Below the pieces are notes generated by a model. The model had not been told where the DNA came from, did no database searches, and was given only the letters and a program-made list of their open reading frames with translations. Below are positions 5,987 through 8,125 of a stretch of DNA of 8,125 nt, in pieces. Origin of the DNA: Chloroflexota bacterium. GTDB taxonomy: Bacteria; Chloroflexota; Dehalococcoidia; DSTF01; JACRBR01. The stretch lies in contig JANXYW010000367.1 in NCBI GenBank assembly GCA_025355835.1, forward strand, positions 1-8,125. The letters are read 5' to 3'. A program made the position numbers and the translations under genes. Each line of letters begins with the position of its first letter. Position 1 is the stretch's first letter.

Positions 5987-6754
5987 TCAAAACACGTCGG
6001 GTGATTCTTCGATGAACTCCCACGGGATGCCGGCGTGGTCGCCGAGACGTTGGCCGAGGGCGCGGATGCCGGGTGCTTCCGTCGCCTGGTGGGTCGCGAA
6101 GATGAGGTTCATGCCGGTTTCCTTGGCGAACATGCGGGTGTACATGCTGCCCTCACCGGTGATGTACGTGTCGGCGCCGGCCTGGCGGGCGGCTTCGAGA
6201 TCGGTGGTGTTGCCGCCCGCGCCCGGCATGATCGCGACGCGCCCGAACGTCTTCGCGTGCTGATGCGCTTCGGCCTCGACGTGCAGTTCGCGCGACGTGC
6301 GCTGGATCAGCTCCGCGAACGTGCCGCCGCTGGTGCCGATGACGCCGGCGTGGCCGCCGGCGAACTCGCCGAACGTCGCATCGACCGCAACGCCGAGCAT
6401 CTCGGCGAGCACCCACGCGTTTCCGACGCGCGGCGCGCAGTCGAGCGATGCGTGCGCGCCGTATAGCGAGAGTCCCGTCGCCTTCAGCGCGGCGAATTTC
6501 TCGTCGCGGAGGTGGAGGTCGATGCCGGGCCAGGACGTGTGGTGCACCAACAGGAGGTTTGCGCCGGACTTCGCCGCGCCGACGATCGTTGTGAGCGACG
6601 TGTTCACCGCGACGGCGAACTTCGACACGCCATCGCCGGAGGGTGAGTCGAAGAGCAAACCGTTCGAATCGGGCTCCGTGACGCTGTACTTGGGGATGTC
6701 GAGCTGCTCGTCGAGCCACGCGACCATTGCGTTGAGCGATGCGTTGGCGTGCAT
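5987..6754 (-). CDS. Nif3-like dinuclear metal centre protein (DUF34; often annotated GTP cyclohydrolase I type 2)
   Basis: The 255-aa length matches E. coli YbgI-type proteins. The metal ligands of the family are all visible: H71 and H72 in LLVHHTSW, D105 in GAHASLDCAP, and H222 and E226 in FATHQATEAPG. GGNTTDLEAARQAGADTYITGE (180-201) is the family's conserved glycine-rich and TGE segment. Members form ring-like hexamers and bind two metal ions near the D and H residues. Their reaction is unsettled; proposals include GTP cyclohydrolase activity and metal insertion or repair. There is no inserted PII-like domain, so this is the short form. The ATG at 6754 is preceded by TACACT 6 nt upstream. 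It appears monocistronic, with repeats on both sides. Confidence 0.92.
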   Translation of the reverse strand: MHANASLNAMVAWLDEQLDIPKYSVTEPDSNGLLFDSPSGDGVSKFAVAVNTSLTTIVGAAKSGANLLLVHHTSWPGIDLHLRDEKFAALKATGLSLYGAHASLDCAPRVGNAWVLAEMLGVAVDATFGEFAGGHAGVIGTSGGTFAELIQRTSRELHVEAEAHQHAKTFGRVAIMPGAGGNTTDLEAARQAGADTYITGEGSMYTRMFAKETGMNLIFATHQATEAPGIRALGQRLGDHAGIPWEFIEESPDVF

Positions 6755-6760
6755 GGCGGC

Positions 6761-6766
6761 AGTGTA
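6761..6766 (-). promoter_or_regulatory. Putative -10 element of the Nif3-like gene (leaderless)
   Basis: TACACT ends 6 nt before the ATG at 6754. Directly upstream begins a heptad-repeat array, so any -35 would lie inside the repeat. Confidence 0.45.
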
Positions 6767-6820
6767 GGGAAGCGGGAGACGGGAAGCGAGAACCTAGACC
6801 CTAGAACCTAGAACCTAGGT
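6767..6820. repeat. Drifting heptad array upstream of the Nif3-like gene
   Basis: The sequence reads in units of seven: GGGAAGC, GGGAGAC, GGGAAGC, GAGAACC, TAGACCC, TAGAACC, TAGAACC, TAGGT. The last four are the reverse complement of the GTTCTAG array at 2464-2495. The first three form a related but different 7-mer, so the period is kept while the unit changes. Confidence 0.85.
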
Positions 6821-6901
6821 CAGGTCCTTGTAGCGATCGGCGAGGGTGCTGGTGCGGACGCCTGCGAAGATGCTGAGGCACACCAGGAGGGCACGCCACT
6901 G
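6815..6901 (-). pseudogene. Possible gene remnant: C-terminal coding-like fragment between repeats
   Basis: On the minus strand this stretch encodes QWRALLVCLSIFAGV, then RTSTLADRYKDLT, then TAG. Of the 28 sense codons, about 25 end in G or C, the pattern of real genes here, and the peptide looks like a last membrane helix with a short polar tail. There is no suitable start with a ribosome site. The 5' end runs into the hairpin at 6889-6908 and the TAG comes from the CTAG heptamer array, so both ends seem to be made of repeat. I do not recognise the parent protein. Chance coding in high-GC DNA is the main alternative. Confidence 0.3.
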
Positions 6902-6911
6902 GGTGCCCCTA
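6889..6911. repeat. CCCCTAC-type hairpin downstream of the darA-like gene
   Basis: GGGCAC (6889-6894) pairs with GTGCCC (6903-6908); inside, CCA pairs with TGG around a single C, with one bulged G. CCTAC follows. It is 37 nt past the stop codon of the darA-like gene, the same distance as the palindrome after the FabL-like gene. Confidence 0.7.
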
Positions 6912-6920
6912 CAAACTGTT

Positions 6921-6948
6921 ACCGACGACCGACGACTGAAGACCGAAC
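6921..6948. repeat. Second heptad array, ACCGACG-type
   Basis: Four units of seven, ACCGACG, ACCGACG, ACTGAAG and ACCGAAC, abut the stop codon of the darA-like gene. The period matches the other arrays while the unit differs. Confidence 0.7.
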
Positions 6949-7302
6949 TCACGTCTTCTCGAAGCGCTCGACATCCATGACGAAGACGATGGCGCCGCCG
7001 GTGCGGACTTCGATGGGTTCCTGGAGAACGGAGCCTTCGCCGAAGAACGGGAGCGTTTGCACCGGCACGTACTCAGTACGGGCATGGCACTCGCTGCGAA
7101 CCATGGCGATGACGCTATCGACTTCGTTTGCCTCGACGCCGGAAAGGATGGTGGCGTTCCCCTTGCGGAGGAATCCGCCGGTGCTACCGATCTTGGTGGC
7201 GGGGTAACCCTGCTCGACGAGCTTGCGGGTGAGCTTTTCGGCGTCGGAATCGGACGCGATGATGACAACAAGCTTCAGGTGCTCGTTCTGGTCGTTCTGC
7301 AA
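6949..7302 (-). CDS. darA: DarA-like (YaaQ/DUF970) PII-type cyclic-di-AMP receptor
   Basis: The 117-aa protein has the PII-like core: LKLVVIIASDSD (9-20), then the family signature TKIGSTGGFLRKGN (36-49), then TILSGVE, and near the end EVRTGGAIVFVMDVERF (98-114). These match remembered Bacillus DarA/YaaQ (about 109 aa) well, including the TGGFL loop that contacts cyclic-di-AMP and the GGA-VFV strand. DarA is a small trimeric cytosolic sensor whose target is unknown. I chose TTG 7302 because GGAGGT lies just before it. The reading frame extends to TTG 7368, but that would add 22 residues absent from the family and would start upstream of the best promoter. The gene is divergent from glyS. No diadenylate cyclase gene is in the window to confirm cyclic-di-AMP signalling. 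A related PII-like ligand is possible. Confidence 0.88.
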   Translation of the reverse strand: MQNDQNEHLKLVVIIASDSDAEKLTRKLVEQGYPATKIGSTGGFLRKGNATILSGVEANEVDSVIAMVRSECHARTEYVPVQTLPFFGEGSVLQEPIEVRTGGAIVFVMDVERFEKT

Positions 7303-7305
7303 GAG

Positions 7306-7311
7306 ACCTCC
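7306..7311 (-). promoter_or_regulatory. Shine-Dalgarno site that fixes the darA-like start
   Basis: GGAGGT on the minus strand ends 3 nt before TTG 7302. It is a full match to the anti-SD core, though the spacing is short. It decides between the two TTG starts. Confidence 0.7.
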
Positions 7312-7334
7312 GTTCGCCGCCCTGCTTCGCTGGA

Positions 7335-7364
7335 AGCGTAGTGCCGTGTTGACGCGGCTGTCAA
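7335..7364 (-). promoter_or_regulatory. sigma70-type promoter of the darA-like gene
   Basis: TTGACA (7364 to 7359) is a perfect -35, followed after 18 nt by TACGCT (7340 to 7335). Transcription would start near 7328 and give a leader of about 26 nt containing the GGAGGT site. This is the only gene here with a consensus -35. Confidence 0.6.
7349..7364. promoter_or_regulatory. Inverted repeat over the darA-like -35; candidate operator
   Basis: TTGAC and GTCAA flank a 6-nt centre, with the right arm forming the -35 hexamer. A dimeric regulator could bind here. The 5-bp arms are short, so chance is possible. Confidence 0.3.
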
Positions 7365-7370
7365 TCAAGG

Positions 7371-7394
7371 GCGCTTGCTCTCGCGAGCACGCGC
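7371..7394. promoter_or_regulatory. Inverted repeat in the darA-glyS intergenic region
   Basis: GCGC-T-TGCTC pairs with GAGCA-C-GCGC around TCGC, with one mismatch. It sits between the two divergent genes, just upstream of the darA-like -35. It could be a binding site shared by both genes or a structure in a glyS leader. Confidence 0.35.
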
Positions 7395-7460
7395 CTTGGC
7401 CGGTAGGCTATGCCCCATAACGTGTCAGGTGGCACGCGTGAGTCATCGCCCGGCCAGGGC

Positions 7461-7466
7461 GGGAGG
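7461..7466 (+). promoter_or_regulatory. Shine-Dalgarno site of glyS
   Basis: GGGAGG lies 5 nt before TTG 7472, an optimal distance. It favours TTG over the in-frame ATG at 7508, which has only a weak site and would drop 12 residues. Confidence 0.75.
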
Positions 7467-7471
7467 TTCGA

Positions 7472-8125
<654 letters not shown>

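Noticed and set aside
6949..7368. Longer darA-like protein starting at TTG 7368
   Set aside because: It would begin upstream of the TTGACA/TACGCT promoter and add residues absent from the family; GGAGGT points to TTG 7302.
7303..7471. T-box riboswitch upstream of glyS
   Set aside because: The gap is shared with a divergent promoter, is short, and shows no T-box consensus or terminator/antiterminator pair.

Overview
This is a high-GC bacterial window, dense with genes, most of them on the minus strand. It looks chromosomal and non-phage. The organism cannot be named from sequence alone. An alpha2-type glycyl-tRNA synthetase, a DarA-like cyclic-di-AMP receptor, a FabL-like enoyl reductase, several dehydrogenase paralogues and unusual intergenic repeats together suggest a Chloroflexota-like lineage. 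That placement is an inference and would need a marker-gene tree.

Layout. Bases 1-1022 (minus) hold a Gfo/Idh/MocA-type dehydrogenase that runs off the left edge. It follows a small stand-alone response-regulator receiver protein (1075-1488, minus). A FabL-like enoyl-ACP reductase (1689-2450, minus) and a divergent SDR paralogue (2530-3279, plus) are transcribed away from each other across a 79-bp gap that contains a tandem heptamer repeat. Next comes a two-gene minus-strand unit, a D-2-hydroxyacid dehydrogenase (3541-4518) and a 64-aa protein whose GTG start lies one base after its stop (3345-3539). A DUF58 protein (4795-5691, minus) lies between two direct copies of a composite repeat. A Nif3/DUF34 metalloprotein (5987-6754, minus) follows, then a repeat-rich gap holding what looks like a gene remnant. 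At the right end a DarA-like PII protein (6949-7302, minus) and glycyl-tRNA synthetase (7472 to the edge, plus) diverge from a shared regulatory region.

Two features run through the whole window. First, six of the seven ATG-start genes have a TANNNT element exactly 6-7 nt before the ATG, as expected for leaderless transcripts. The two genes with a good Shine-Dalgarno sequence (darA-like and glyS) both start with TTG. Second, a family of inverted repeats ending in CCCCTAC on the plus strand sits 3' of five minus-strand genes, often next to arrays with a 7-nt period. No defence system, CRISPR array, tRNA, rRNA or intact transposase gene is visible. The most interesting material is the intergenic architecture and the SDR with an altered catalytic tetrad, not a recognisable new multi-gene system.
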